Below, one piece after another: positions 50,539 to 59,512 of a DNA stretch of 64,000 bases. Numbering within the stretch: position 1 is the first letter of the stretch; every line of letters starts with the position of its first letter. Where the stretch lies: contig NZ_KB455575.1 in the NCBI RefSeq assembly GCF_000341735.1, forward strand, positions 2,991,972 through 3,055,971. Direction: 5' to 3'. Under the pieces are notes generated by a model. That model ran no database searches and was not told the DNA's origin. It saw nothing but the letters and a program-made list of their open reading frames with translations. The position numbers and the translations under genes are program-made. This stretch comes from Methylotuvimicrobium buryatense 5G. GTDB taxonomy: Bacteria > Pseudomonadota > Gammaproteobacteria > Methylococcales > Methylomonadaceae.

Positions 50539-51615
50539 ATGGATATCGGCAATCTACCCGCCGCCGGCGGAAGCCAAGCCGCACGGGCGCGTTTTCGTCA
50601 TTGCGCCGGTTTCGGCCTATTGAAACATGCCGTGCCGCAAAACCGCGGCGGTCACGGCAACCATTTCGCCGATCTCGTGCAGGCCCATGAACAACTTGGC
50701 AAAGCCTGCCAGGACCCTGGCTTGTTGTTATCGATCAACGCCCATCTGTGGGGCACGGTTTTTCCGCTGTTGAACTACGGCAATACCGAGCAACAGGCGA
50801 CTTATCTAAATGACCTGCTCGAAGGCAAACGCATCGGCGGTCATGCGATTACAGAACCCCAGGCCGGCTCCGACCTCACTGCGTTGACAATGACTGCGGA
50901 GCAGACCGATGCCGGATTCACATTGAACGGACATAAACGCTTCATCACCAATACGCCGATCGCAGACTTACTGGTCGTTTATGCGAGATCCGGCACGCGA
51001 TTGTCCGCCTTCATCGTGCACGCCGACGACCCCGGCGCCGCCTTTCTCGACACGCCGCAAGTCTCCGGCTGCAAAAACGCCACGATGGGCGATGTTCGTC
51101 TTGACGATTGCCGGATTCCTCTCGACCGGCAACTGGGCAAGACCGGTGCCGGCAACATGATGATTCAGCAAGCGCTGGAGTTGGAACGGGCCTTCATTTT
51201 TGCCGGCATCCGCGGCGTGATGGAGCGGCAATTGGAAGGCGTGATTCGGTTCAGCCGGGAACGCAGAGTCAACGGCGCGCATCTAGGCAAAAACCAGGCG
51301 ATCGGTCATAAAATCGCAGATATGAAAACCCGACTGGATACGATTCGGCTTTGGGTAAACGAGTGCGCGCGCCTGAAAGATCGAAAGCAACGCATCACGC
51401 TGGCCAGCGCGCAGACCAAGTTATTCGCCGCCGAAGCCTTTCTGCAATCGAGCCTGGACGCGGCGCATATTTTCGGCGCAAACGGCTTGCTCGAAGGCGG
51501 TCAACAGCTCGAACGAATCCAGGATGCCCTTGCTAGCCGGCTATTCTCCGGCTCGTCCGAAATTCAGAAAAACATCATCGCTGCTTTATTAGGTACGGGT
51601 GACGGTTATCAATAA
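50539..51615 (+). CDS. Acyl-CoA-dehydrogenase-like prolyl-carrier oxidase
   Basis: The 358-residue flavoprotein has GGHAITEPQAGSDLTALTMT, NGHKRFITNTPIADLLVVYA, CKNATMGDVRLDDCRI, QQALELERAFIFAGIRGVME and SGSSEIQKNIIAALLG, as in PltE/RedW/PigA-type enzymes that turn prolyl-S-carrier into pyrrolyl-2-carboxyl-S-carrier. The start codon directly abuts the adenylation-gene stop. The N-terminus is about 25 residues shorter than most relatives, so part of the first helix may be missing. It is the last gene of the cassette. Confidence 0.85.
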   Translation: MDIGNLPAAGGSQAARARFRHCAGFGLLKHAVPQNRGGHGNHFADLVQAHEQLGKACQDPGLLLSINAHLWGTVFPLLNYGNTEQQATYLNDLLEGKRIGGHAITEPQAGSDLTALTMTAEQTDAGFTLNGHKRFITNTPIADLLVVYARSGTRLSAFIVHADDPGAAFLDTPQVSGCKNATMGDVRLDDCRIPLDRQLGKTGAGNMMIQQALELERAFIFAGIRGVMERQLEGVIRFSRERRVNGAHLGKNQAIGHKIADMKTRLDTIRLWVNECARLKDRKQRITLASAQTKLFAAEAFLQSSLDAAHIFGANGLLEGGQQLERIQDALASRLFSGSSEIQKNIIAALLGTGDGYQ

Positions 51616-52216
51616 ATCTGTCATTCCGCAGATCCCAAGGGTCATATATTAGTTCGGCTACTCATTAACGCGGGACAGTTTAAGGTTAATCCGTTCGTGT
51701 TGAGCCCTTCGGCAGCGCCCCCTGCTGCCGACATCCTCGCTAGCCACACCCCATACCTTCATTAAAATTTGCTAACTTTTGAATATAAAGGGAGTAGTGC
51801 TTTTGTCCCACCTTAAGTGGGAAGCCTATGAGCTCCATTTATCCAAAAAAACATTTCACTATGAAGAATATATAGTTAATTCAACAACTTGTTATGTTTT
51901 TGCATAGAACTTTCACTCGCCCAAGAGGTTAACGAGAACGCCTAGGTAATATCTTGAAAATCTTCAGGAACTTCATATGCTTCATGGTTAAACTACCGAA
52001 TTTAGGTTTATCGATGACTCATTTCCAACTATCTCTCCTCCTTCGTTAGCCTTGTATCAACTTGCCGAATAATGGCGTCGCCTCTATATTCAAATATCTA
52101 ATAATTAGATATAAAAATCTAATTATATCGTTTCATTTGTTTCTGCTATTTCATTAACATTCGCACAACACCAATTCAGCACATCAACACAGAATTAAGT
52201 GAAGCGCGGAAATTGT
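51616..52216. promoter_or_regulatory. 600-bp upstream region of the sulfate regulon
   Basis: The left part holds no recognisable gene. A degraded ATTTCACCATGAAG-family repeat covers about 51842-52010. The perfect AT-rich inverted repeat at 52101-52126 lies 91 nt before yezD and is the best operator candidate. Confidence 0.6.
52101..52126. promoter_or_regulatory. Perfect AT-rich inverted repeat, candidate CysB-type site
   Basis: ATAATTAGAT, a 6-nt spacer and the exact complement ATCTAATTAT. The element lies upstream of the sulfate genes. The region before the CysB-type gene (60571-60609) holds related TTAGATATTA/GATATAATT words. Confidence 0.6.
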
Positions 52217-52390
52217 ATGAATAAACCATTAGATCTTGATTTATTAAAACTGGATAACCATCAGGAAATCGCTGCACACATCATATCGATTTTGCAGACG
52301 ATTCGTTTCGGCTCGATTGAGATTGTGGTGCACGACGGCCGCATCGTGCAAATCGACCGGCACGAAAAATTTCGGATCAAAACTAGATAA
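52217..52390 (+). CDS. yezD: YezD-family small protein (DUF2292)
   Basis: The 57-residue protein reads MNKPLDLDLLKLDNHQEIAA, then HIISILQTIRFGSIEIVVHD and GRIVQIDRHEKFRIKTR. The stretch I..IRFGSI.I..HDG.I..I...EK.R is the full YezD/DUF2292 pattern. These proteins are usually encoded beside sulfate, sulfonate or methionine uptake genes and have no proven activity. An upstream GTG at 52199 would add six residues. It opens the sulfate regulon ahead of the porin and Sbp genes. Confidence 0.88.
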   Translation: MNKPLDLDLLKLDNHQEIAAHIISILQTIRFGSIEIVVHDGRIVQIDRHEKFRIKTR

Positions 52391-52493
52391 AACAAACGCT
52401 TAATCCACCGAGCCATCGGCGATAGATCATAAAATTTAGCGGTTGCCTGACCGGAACACCGGAAGTGGCTGTATTTTCAAGGGGGAATAAACC

Positions 52494-53966
52494 ATGTCGA
52501 TTTATAGAAAGACTGCCGGATGGCTCGTGGCCGGCAGTTTATTGATTCATCCGGCTCAGCATGCTGTGGCCAAAACGGACGAGCAGCCAAGCAGCTATTA
52601 TATAGAACCGGGGAGCTACGGAACCAAACGCGAAACCGACCCGCCCGACTATGTCCGCAATCTCAGTAAAACCGGAATAAAAGGTACGGAAGATATCACT
52701 TGGCTGGATGTCGGTCTCGATTACCGGATGCGCTATGAACGCCGTGAAAACGACGTGCGCCGCCGTCCTAGCCGCAGTTTGGACGAGCCTATTTTACTCC
52801 GAACCCGCGCCTATCTCGGGATCAAAGAAATTCTGGACCCGTTGCGCGCCGTCGCCGAATTCGAAGATGCGCGCCGCTATAACAGCCAGTTTGACCGCGA
52901 TAACCGCGACATCAACGAATTCGAACTGATTCAAGGCTATATGGAGCTGCATTTCAAGGATGCACTGGGTTACGACGATCGCGGCAATGCCAGACCCGCC
53001 TTCATTCGTGCGGGGCGCATGGCGTTCGAATTTTTGGACAGGCGCTTGATCGGCTTGAACAAATGGCGCAACACCACCAATACTTTTCAAGGTTTTCGCG
53101 CCAGTCTGGGAGAAGACGCCAACGATTGGGCACTCGATTTACTGGCCCTGCAACCGTTGACCCGACTGATGACCGATTTCGACAAACCGAACCAAGATCA
53201 GTGGTTTTCTGCGGCGATCGGTCACTGGCGCAAATGGTCCGATATCGTGACTATCGAGCCTTATTACATGGCGCTTAGACAAGATGCGAGTCCCGGCAAC
53301 CGCAACCGCGCGCGGGATATTCACGCCACAGGGTTGCGCTTGTCCGGCTGGGTAAGCGATACCGGCATCGATTACGATCTGACCGGCACCTATCAATTCG
53401 GCCGCGACGACGGACGGCAACATGATGCCTATATGGTCACCGCAGAAGTCGGTTACACCTTCTTGGAGCACCCATGGAAACCTCGGATCAGCGCATTTTA
53501 CGGTCATGTCACTGGGGACAAAGACCCCAACGACAACAAAAACAACCGTTTCGAACGCTTCTTCGGCTTCGCCAGACCCTGGTCATCGGATGATTACATG
53601 ATCCCTGAAAACGTGATCGCACCCAAGGTCAAAATCGAATTCGAGCCTATCAAGGGGCTAAAACTCGACGGCGGTTACAGCGCCTTCTGGCTGGAGAGTA
53701 ATACCGACCGTTTTAACAACCTGTTAGACGGCAGCAGTTTCAATCGCGACCCGACCGGCAATAGCGGCGACTTTTTAGGCCACGGTCTCGATTTCCGCGC
53801 CCGCTACAACATAACGCCTTATATTGCCGCCAACGTCGGTTATACCCATTTCACGAACGGTGAATTTACCAAAAACCGACAAGTGGCCGCCAATGGCACG
53901 AAATCGAACCAATCGGACTTTATCTATGTGGAATTGTCGTTCAACGCACTCGATATTTTCAAATAA
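52494..53966 (+). CDS. Outer-membrane porin, alginate-export family
   Basis: The 490-residue protein has a signal peptide ending near AVAKT (residue 27), then beta-strand repeats ending in aromatic residues, and C-terminal YVELSFNALDIFK. Segments such as DVGLDYRMRYERREND, LRTRAYLGIKEIL and AFEFLDRRLIGLNKWRNT place it in the Alginate_exp barrel family. Because it is encoded in the sulfate uptake run, it is more likely a porin for sulfate or organosulfur compounds than for alginate. A GGGGG ribosome site precedes the ATG. Confidence 0.85.
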   Translation: MSIYRKTAGWLVAGSLLIHPAQHAVAKTDEQPSSYYIEPGSYGTKRETDPPDYVRNLSKTGIKGTEDITWLDVGLDYRMRYERRENDVRRRPSRSLDEPILLRTRAYLGIKEILDPLRAVAEFEDARRYNSQFDRDNRDINEFELIQGYMELHFKDALGYDDRGNARPAFIRAGRMAFEFLDRRLIGLNKWRNTTNTFQGFRASLGEDANDWALDLLALQPLTRLMTDFDKPNQDQWFSAAIGHWRKWSDIVTIEPYYMALRQDASPGNRNRARDIHATGLRLSGWVSDTGIDYDLTGTYQFGRDDGRQHDAYMVTAEVGYTFLEHPWKPRISAFYGHVTGDKDPNDNKNNRFERFFGFARPWSSDDYMIPENVIAPKVKIEFEPIKGLKLDGGYSAFWLESNTDRFNNLLDGSSFNRDPTGNSGDFLGHGLDFRARYNITPYIAANVGYTHFTNGEFTKNRQVAANGTKSNQSDFIYVELSFNALDIFK

Positions 53967-53987
53967 CCCTCGAAACCAGGAACACTT

Positions 53988-54992
53988 ATGAAACCTCAAA
54001 AATGGCTCAAAACCGCCCTGCTCGCGGCAGGATTATTAAGCGCTACCGGCGCATTTGCCGACCGAACGTTGCTGAACATCTCCTACGACCCGACCCGAGA
54101 GCTGTATCAGGCGTTCAATAAAGCATTCATCGCCGATTGGAAAACCAAGACCGGCGAGACGGTGACGATACAACAGTCGCACGGCGGCGCAGGCAAACAG
54201 GCGCGCGCGGTCATCGACGGTTTGGAAGGCGATGTGTTGACGCTGGCCTTGTCGTACGACATCGACCAGATTGCCGAAATTTCCGGGAAGCTCGATAAAG
54301 ACTGGCAAAAGCGCCTGCCGAACAATAGCGCGCCCTATACCTCGACGATCGTATTTCTGGTGCGCAAGGGCAACCCCAAAGGCATCAAGGATTGGGACGA
54401 TTTAATCAAGGACGGCGTTGCCGTGATTACGCCGAACCCGAAAACTTCCGGCGGCGCCCGTTACAACTATCTAGCCGCCTGGGCCTTCGCTGAAAAAAAA
54501 TACGGTAACCCGGAGGCCGCCAAGGATTTCGTCAACAAACTGTTTAAAAACGTACCGATTCTGGATTCCGGCGCGCGCGGCTCGACGACCACCTTCGTAC
54601 AACGCCGCATCGGCGATGTCTTGCTGGCCTGGGAAAACGAAGCCTTTCTGGCTATCGATCAATACGGCACCGATCAATTCGAAATCGTCGTGCCGCCGAT
54701 CAGCATTTTGGCTGAAACACCGGTCACGGTCGTGGACAAGACCGTCGAGAAACGCGGTACCCGTGACTTGGCTGAAGCTTATTTGAATTACTTGTACTCG
54801 CCGGTCGGGCAAAAACTGGCGGCCCGATATTATTACCGCCCATTCCAACCGGAACACGCCGACCCAAAAGATTTGGAGCGCTTCCCGAAATTGGAACGGC
54901 TTTCCGTGGATGAATTCTTCGGCGGCTGGCATAAGGCACAGGCCGAGCACTTCGATGACGGCGGCACCTTCGATCAAATCTATGCACCGTAA
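53988..54992 (+). CDS. sbp: Sulfate ABC transporter substrate-binding protein
   Basis: The 334-residue periplasmic protein has a signal peptide ([16 protein letters not shown]) and the sulfate-binding signatures [57 protein letters not shown] and [25 protein letters not shown] precedes the ATG. It should deliver sulfate or thiosulfate to the CysT/CysW/CysA importer that begins 560 nt downstream. It follows the porin gene by 21 nt, so the two are likely co-transcribed. Confidence 0.96.
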   Translation: MKPQKWLKTALLAAGLLSATGAFADRTLLNISYDPTRELYQAFNKAFIADWKTKTGETVTIQQSHGGAGKQARAVIDGLEGDVLTLALSYDIDQIAEISGKLDKDWQKRLPNNSAPYTSTIVFLVRKGNPKGIKDWDDLIKDGVAVITPNPKTSGGARYNYLAAWAFAEKKYGNPEAAKDFVNKLFKNVPILDSGARGSTTTFVQRRIGDVLLAWENEAFLAIDQYGTDQFEIVVPPISILAETPVTVVDKTVEKRGTRDLAEAYLNYLYSPVGQKLAARYYYRPFQPEHADPKDLERFPKLERLSVDEFFGGWHKAQAEHFDDGGTFDQIYAP

Positions 54993-55550
54993 TATCCACA
55001 TCGCTCACACGGAGGATCTTGGAGACCAGAAAGTTCTCGCACGGAGGCGCAGAGTTTTTCCTCATCCCCTCCGCTCCAGCCTGGGAATGCATACCGCTAT
55101 TACCTCGACAACCAAATTATGGATTCCCACGGGGAGACCGTGGGAACCAGAAACAAACGTGCTGAACAAAGATTATCGAATATCTGGGGATAGTGCTGTT
55201 TGATAAATCTGCGGATATTGAAAGTCAGTGGCTTCGATAATCGCGACGAAGGCGTCGCTCCCACAAGGGTTCCGAATGTTCTGTGGGAGCGATCCCCTGA
55301 TCGCGATTTCGAAGCCGGGAAAGTTAGGAGACTATAAATGGTATCGAGCCCACATTAGCTATGATGGCATGACGGTAATACACGATTTATGTCTAACGAT
55401 GAGTGTTCTGCGTGGGAATGCTAGAGCTTGCGGAAATGGTTTCCCAAACCGGAGTTTGGGAAACAGCAATACCCGACCGCTTTATCGTCACAAAGAACGG
55501 ATGAGAGATATCACACCGCTGTTTTTTGCAATTTATTAAAGGCTACCGAA
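54993..55550. other. Gene-free interval between sbp and cysT with palindromic repeats
   Basis: An 87-bp palindrome at 55230-55316 (GGCTTCGATAATCGCGAC ... GATTTCGAAGCC) with inner TGTGGGAGCGA-type arms resembles REP sequences of other gammaproteobacteria. A short TTCCCACGGGGAGACCGTGG hairpin lies near 55127 and a GGTTTCCCAAACC type near 55440. No gene is supported. Confidence 0.6.
55230..55316. repeat. GGGAGCGA-type palindromic repeat
   Basis: Outer arms GGCTTCGATAATCGCGA and TCGCGATTTCGAAGCC pair, as do inner GCGTCGCTCCCACA and TGTGGGAGCGATC. A degraded relative lies at about 26780-26850. Confidence 0.75.
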
Positions 55551-56378
55551 ATGCCACAAAGCCATATTATGCCGGGGTTTCGCCCCACACTCGGGTTTAC
55601 GCTGTTTTATCTGGCGTTGATCGTGCTGATTCCCTTGAGTGCACTGGTGTTCAAAAGTATGCAGCTCAGCCTGGATCAATACGGGGACATACTGACCAAT
55701 GCCCGGGTTCAGGCTTCGTTCCGGGTCAGTTTTGTTTCAGCGTTGATTGCGGCCGGTATCGCCGCGCTGTTCGGCTTTATCATCGCCTGGACCCTGGTGC
55801 GCTATCCGTTTCCCGGCAAGCGCCTATTCGACGCCTTGATCGATCTGCCGTTCGCGCTGCCCACCGCCGTTGCCGGCATCGTGTTGGCGGCGATCTACGA
55901 GCCTAATGGCTGGATCGGTCGTATCGTCATGGACACGCTGGGCGTGCAAATCGCCTATAAGCCCCTTGGTATCGTGTTTGCGCTGATTTTTATCGGACTA
56001 CCGTTTGTCGTGCGTACAGTCGAACCGGTGCTGCAGGAATTCGACACGGCAATGGAGGAAGCGGCCGCGAGCCTAGGCGCCAATCGTCTGCAGACTTTCA
56101 TCCGAATCATTCTGCCCAATATCCTGCCGGCAACACTGACCGGTTTCGCACTGGCCTTCGCGCGCGGAGTCGGCGAGTACGGCTCGGTCATTTTCATCGC
56201 CGGCAACATGCCTTATGTGTCCGAAATCGTGCCGCTGCTGATCATCACGAAGCTGGAGCAATACGACTATGCCGGCGCGACCGCGATCGGACTGACCATG
56301 CTGGTCATTTCGTTTTTATTGTTATTACTGGTCAACGCGCTGCAATGGTGGGTACGCCGCCGCAGCGGCCAACTCTGA
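55551..56378 (+). CDS. cysT: Sulfate ABC transporter permease CysT
   Basis: The 275-residue permease has GFTLFYLALIVLIPLSALVF as its first helix, WTLVRYPFPGKRLFDALIDL, FALPTAVAGIVLAAIY, and the EAA loop MEEAAASLGANRLQTFIRII LP. Six helices are visible. An upstream in-frame start at 55428 would add 41 residues of unlikely sequence, so the ATG at 55551 after AAAGG is chosen. It pairs with CysW, which starts 11 nt after its stop. Confidence 0.94.
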   Translation: MPQSHIMPGFRPTLGFTLFYLALIVLIPLSALVFKSMQLSLDQYGDILTNARVQASFRVSFVSALIAAGIAALFGFIIAWTLVRYPFPGKRLFDALIDLPFALPTAVAGIVLAAIYEPNGWIGRIVMDTLGVQIAYKPLGIVFALIFIGLPFVVRTVEPVLQEFDTAMEEAAASLGANRLQTFIRIILPNILPATLTGFALAFARGVGEYGSVIFIAGNMPYVSEIVPLLIITKLEQYDYAGATAIGLTMLVISFLLLLLVNALQWWVRRRSGQL

Positions 56379-56389
56379 GAGACGCTCAA

Positions 56390-57256
56390 ATGAATACAGT
56401 GACTGCAACTCATGCATACCAACCTAAACCGATCGCGCTAAACGATCCGGGCTGGGTTCGCTTTGGACTGATAGGCGTAACCTTGGCGATTATCGGGCTG
56501 TTCTTGATCCTGCCGCTGGCGACCGTACTGATCGAAGCCTTCAGCAAAGGCTGGACGGCATACAGCGACAGCCTGGCTCACCCCGACACCCTAGCGGCAA
56601 TACGGCTGACACTGTTGACCGCCGCAGTGACCGTGCCGCTAACAACTTTTTTCGGCATTTGCGCGGCGTGGGCCATCGCCCGTTTCGAGTTTCGCGGTAA
56701 AAGTTTATTGATCACGCTGATCGACCTGCCGTTCTCGGTGTCGCCGGTCATCGCCGGTTTGATCTTCGTGCTGGTATTCGGCGCTCAAGGCTGGCTAGGC
56801 CCATGGCTGTCCGAATACGATATCAAGGTCATCTTCGCGGTGCCCGGCATCATTCTAGCGACTTTGTTCGTGACCTTTCCGTTCGTCGCCCGCGAGTTGA
56901 TCCCATTGATGCAGGAAATGGGGCATGAAGAGGAAGAAGCCGCTTTATCGCTGGGCGCCAGCGGTTGGCAAACTTTTTTTAAAGTTACCCTTCCCAATAT
57001 CAAATGGGGGCTGCTGTACGGCGTACTACTCTGTAATGCCCGGGCGATGGGCGAGTTCGGCGCGGTGTCGGTGGTTTCCGGCCATATTCGAGGGCTGACC
57101 AATACTCTGCCGCTGCATGTCGAAATTACCTACAACGAATACGACTTCGTCGGCTCGTTCGCCAGCGCCTCGCTGCTGGCAGGCTTGGCGGTGGTTACCT
57201 TGATTGTGAAAACCTATTTGGAATGGCGGCAAAAGCAGGATAGGAAGGCGGTATAA
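56390..57256 (+). CDS. cysW: Sulfate ABC transporter permease CysW
   Basis: The 288-residue permease has the first helix IGVTLAIIGLFLILPLATVL, WAIARFEFRGKSLLITLIDL, PFSVSPVIAGLIFVLVFGAQ, the EAA loop EEEAALSLGASGWQTFFKV and GAVSVVSGHIRG. The start at 56390 is preferred over an in-frame start inside cysT. It forms the heterodimeric channel with CysT, driven by the ATPase CysA downstream. A MITE (57286-57427) has been inserted between cysW and cysA. Confidence 0.94.
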   Translation: MNTVTATHAYQPKPIALNDPGWVRFGLIGVTLAIIGLFLILPLATVLIEAFSKGWTAYSDSLAHPDTLAAIRLTLLTAAVTVPLTTFFGICAAWAIARFEFRGKSLLITLIDLPFSVSPVIAGLIFVLVFGAQGWLGPWLSEYDIKVIFAVPGIILATLFVTFPFVARELIPLMQEMGHEEEEAALSLGASGWQTFFKVTLPNIKWGLLYGVLLCNARAMGEFGAVSVVSGHIRGLTNTLPLHVEITYNEYDFVGSFASASLLAGLAVVTLIVKTYLEWRQKQDRKAV

Positions 57257-57285
57257 ACTGCTTTCATCACTCCCAAGCTCCGCGT

Positions 57286-57427
57286 CACTGCCATTAAGTG
57301 AAGCCGTCACAGAGAGAAGTAATGCTTGCATTCAGGCTCTACTGTGCCTCAAAAGCTTGCCATCCATGGCACTGGATTCCGGCAGTCCATGGCGGAATGA
57401 CGGACTTACCTTAACTTAATGCCAGTG
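57286..57427. repeat. MITE-like repeat (CATTAAGTTAAG family), best preserved copy
   Basis: The ends CACTGCCATTAAGTGAAG and CTTAACTTAATGCCAGTG are 18-bp inverted repeats with two mismatches. It is 142 bp long and is inverted relative to the copy at 46586. Confidence 0.9.
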
Positions 57428-57520
57428 ACACAGAGCGTGGGAACCATTTGAAAAACCATTAAGCTGGGTTTCACGTTGTTCAACCCCACCTACATAAACA
57501 AATTGAACGAGAGCATCACT

Positions 57521-58564
57521 ATGAGCATTACTTTAAACAATATCGGCAAACGCTTCGGCAATTTCGCTGCTCTGGACAATATCAACCTGGAAATCCCCGA
57601 AGGCGAATTGGTCGCCTTACTGGGGCCGTCCGGCTGTGGCAAGACCACCTTACTACGCATCATCGCCGGACTGGAACAAGCGGATCGAGGACAGGTTTTA
57701 TTGAACGGCAGCGATGTCACCGACCAACCGGTCAAAAACCGGCAAATCGGCTTTGTTTTTCAACATTACGCGCTATTCCGGCACATGACGGTATTCGACA
57801 ATATCGCCTTCGGTCTCAGGGTCAAACCGAGAAAGGAACGTCCTAGCGAAACCAAAATCCAGGAAAAAGTGCATGCGCTTCTCAATCTGGTGCAATTGGA
57901 CTGGTTGGCCGACCGTTTTCCCGATCAACTATCCGGCGGTCAACGCCAACGCATCGCATTGGCCCGCGCCTTGGCGGTCGAACCGTCGGTGTTGTTGCTG
58001 GACGAGCCGTTCGGCGCGCTCGACGCCAGTGTGCGCAAGGACTTGCGCCTGTGGCTGCGGCATTTGCATCATGAGCTGAACGTCACCAGCATTTTCGTGA
58101 CGCACGACCAGGAAGAAGCAATGGAAGTCGCAAGCCAGATTGTCGTGCTCAATCACGGCAAGATCGAACAAAAAGGCTCGCCCAGCGAGATTTACGACAG
58201 TCCGAACAACGATTTCGTGTCTCGCTTCATCGGTCATACCAATGTTTTTCAGCTGGAGAAAGACGACAGTTCATGGCTCGCCGGTGCCGGAATCATCATA
58301 GACGACCCGAAAGGAATCGTCGCCCACGTGCGTCCACACAATATCCAAGTCGAAAAACCGCAAGATCCCGCCAATTCCCCCGTTTACCTAAAAGATTGGC
58401 AACACCTAGGAGCTATCATCCGACTGGAATTGAGCAAGGACGGAACTAACGGTAAGGCAACGACAATCTTTGCGGAAATGCCGAACGAGCAATTTCGCGA
58501 ACTGGCTTTGCAAAAAGGCGACCGGCTGTCGTTGCATATTAAACATGCGCATTGGTTTAACTGA
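57521..58564 (+). CDS. cysA: Sulfate/thiosulfate import ATPase CysA
   Basis: The 347-residue ATPase has Walker [21 protein letters not shown], the Q loop [15 protein letters not shown], the signature [16 protein letters not shown], Walker [13 protein letters not shown] and the H loop [11 protein letters not shown]. The C-terminal part is the TOBE-like regulatory domain. The ATG at 57521 is preferred over an in-frame start at 57476. It drives the CysTW channel. The MITE upstream separates it from cysW by 264 nt, so it may need its own promoter. Confidence 0.95.
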   Translation: MSITLNNIGKRFGNFAALDNINLEIPEGELVALLGPSGCGKTTLLRIIAGLEQADRGQVLLNGSDVTDQPVKNRQIGFVFQHYALFRHMTVFDNIAFGLRVKPRKERPSETKIQEKVHALLNLVQLDWLADRFPDQLSGGQRQRIALARALAVEPSVLLLDEPFGALDASVRKDLRLWLRHLHHELNVTSIFVTHDQEEAMEVASQIVVLNHGKIEQKGSPSEIYDSPNNDFVSRFIGHTNVFQLEKDDSSWLAGAGIIIDDPKGIVAHVRPHNIQVEKPQDPANSPVYLKDWQHLGAIIRLELSKDGTNGKATTIFAEMPNEQFRELALQKGDRLSLHIKHAHWFN

Positions 58565-58597
58565 ACGAATAGATGGCGAGTTCAACTATTCGATCCT

Positions 58598-58762
58598 AGA
58601 AAAAGCATTTCACCATGAAGATCATGAAGAATAAGAAGTTAACTCAATAGCTTATTCTGTCTATGCAAATCATTTTTGCCCCCTAAAAGGTTATTCGAAA
58701 TTTTAGGACAAGCCGTTGAAAGACTTCATGCGCTTCATGGTTAAACTGCCGAATTTAGAATA
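58598..58762. repeat. AAAAGCATTTCACCATGAAG repeat, longest copy
   Basis: It begins CTAGAAAAAGCATTTCACCA and ends GCTTCATGGTTAAACTGCCG with AATTTAG. A diverged counterpart lies at about 51842-52010 in the same orientation, on the other side of the sulfate genes. Pieces occur at 22672 and 37811. Confidence 0.75.
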
Positions 58763-58876
58763 AACGCCATTGAGGAAACATGGCTAAGATAGTAAGCATG
58801 GCAGGGTTTGCATCGCAATCCTTTGTCAAAGGATTGCTCCGGTTGGAAGCTTTATTGAGAAAGAAGCAGCCTTTCC

Positions 58877-59512
58877 TTAGGCGGAATAGGGCGATGATGA
58901 AAACATCAGTTTTTTCGGTAGTTGAATCGATAAATTGACCATAGCGCTTTCAAGCAAAACTTGCAGTGACGTGACCCATTCCACTATCAACGGCCACTCG
59001 CCATAGCCGGCCTCGCTGTTGATGTGGCCCGCATTGCCAGCGTCATAAAGCGTCAAACCCCATTGACGACTGAATTGTTCGGCCTGACTGAATTGCATCC
59101 AGGGATCGTTTTGACTGGCTACCAACAAGCCCAATGTATCGAGTCGTCGATTCGGCAAAAAACCGGAAATATCGTTTTGAGGTCTCGAGTCGACAGCTAT
59201 CGGCCCCGTCATAGAAAAGCGCTGCGGCGACGCCGGCGCGACCAAGATCAAACCGGCTACTTTTTCAGGAAGACGTGATGCTACCAAAGCGCTAGCCAGA
59301 CAGCCGAAACTGTGCGCGACCAGAATCACTCGGTTGGGCGTCGCATCGATATGCTTTTCGATAGCGTTGGCCCACGTCAAAATTTGCGGCAGTTCCCAAT
59401 CGATACCGCCAACGCGCTCGCTGTTAGGCAGCTGCCGTTCCAACCAGCTCTGCCAATGCTTATCGTCACTACCATGAAAGCCCGGTATGGTTACTATTTT
59501 AATTTTCATCAT
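58877..59512 (-). CDS. Small alpha/beta hydrolase, RBBP9/YdeN family
   Basis: The 211-residue protein has TIPGFHGSDDKHWQSWLE, the nucleophile elbow VAHSFGCLAS (Ser in A-H-S-F-G), and the catalytic His region NAGHINSEAGYGEWP with an Asp in QNDPWMQ. Start at 59512 follows GGGAG and overlaps the upstream EAL-like gene stop by 4 nt; the longer in-frame option would add 25 residues from that gene. Family members are serine hydrolases of unknown substrate. It lies beside the sulfate regulon. Confidence 0.87.
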   Translation of the reverse strand: MMKIKIVTIPGFHGSDDKHWQSWLERQLPNSERVGGIDWELPQILTWANAIEKHIDATPNRVILVAHSFGCLASALVASRLPEKVAGLILVAPASPQRFSMTGPIAVDSRPQNDISGFLPNRRLDTLGLLVASQNDPWMQFSQAEQFSRQWGLTLYDAGNAGHINSEAGYGEWPLIVEWVTSLQVLLESAMVNLSIQLPKKLMFSSSPYSA

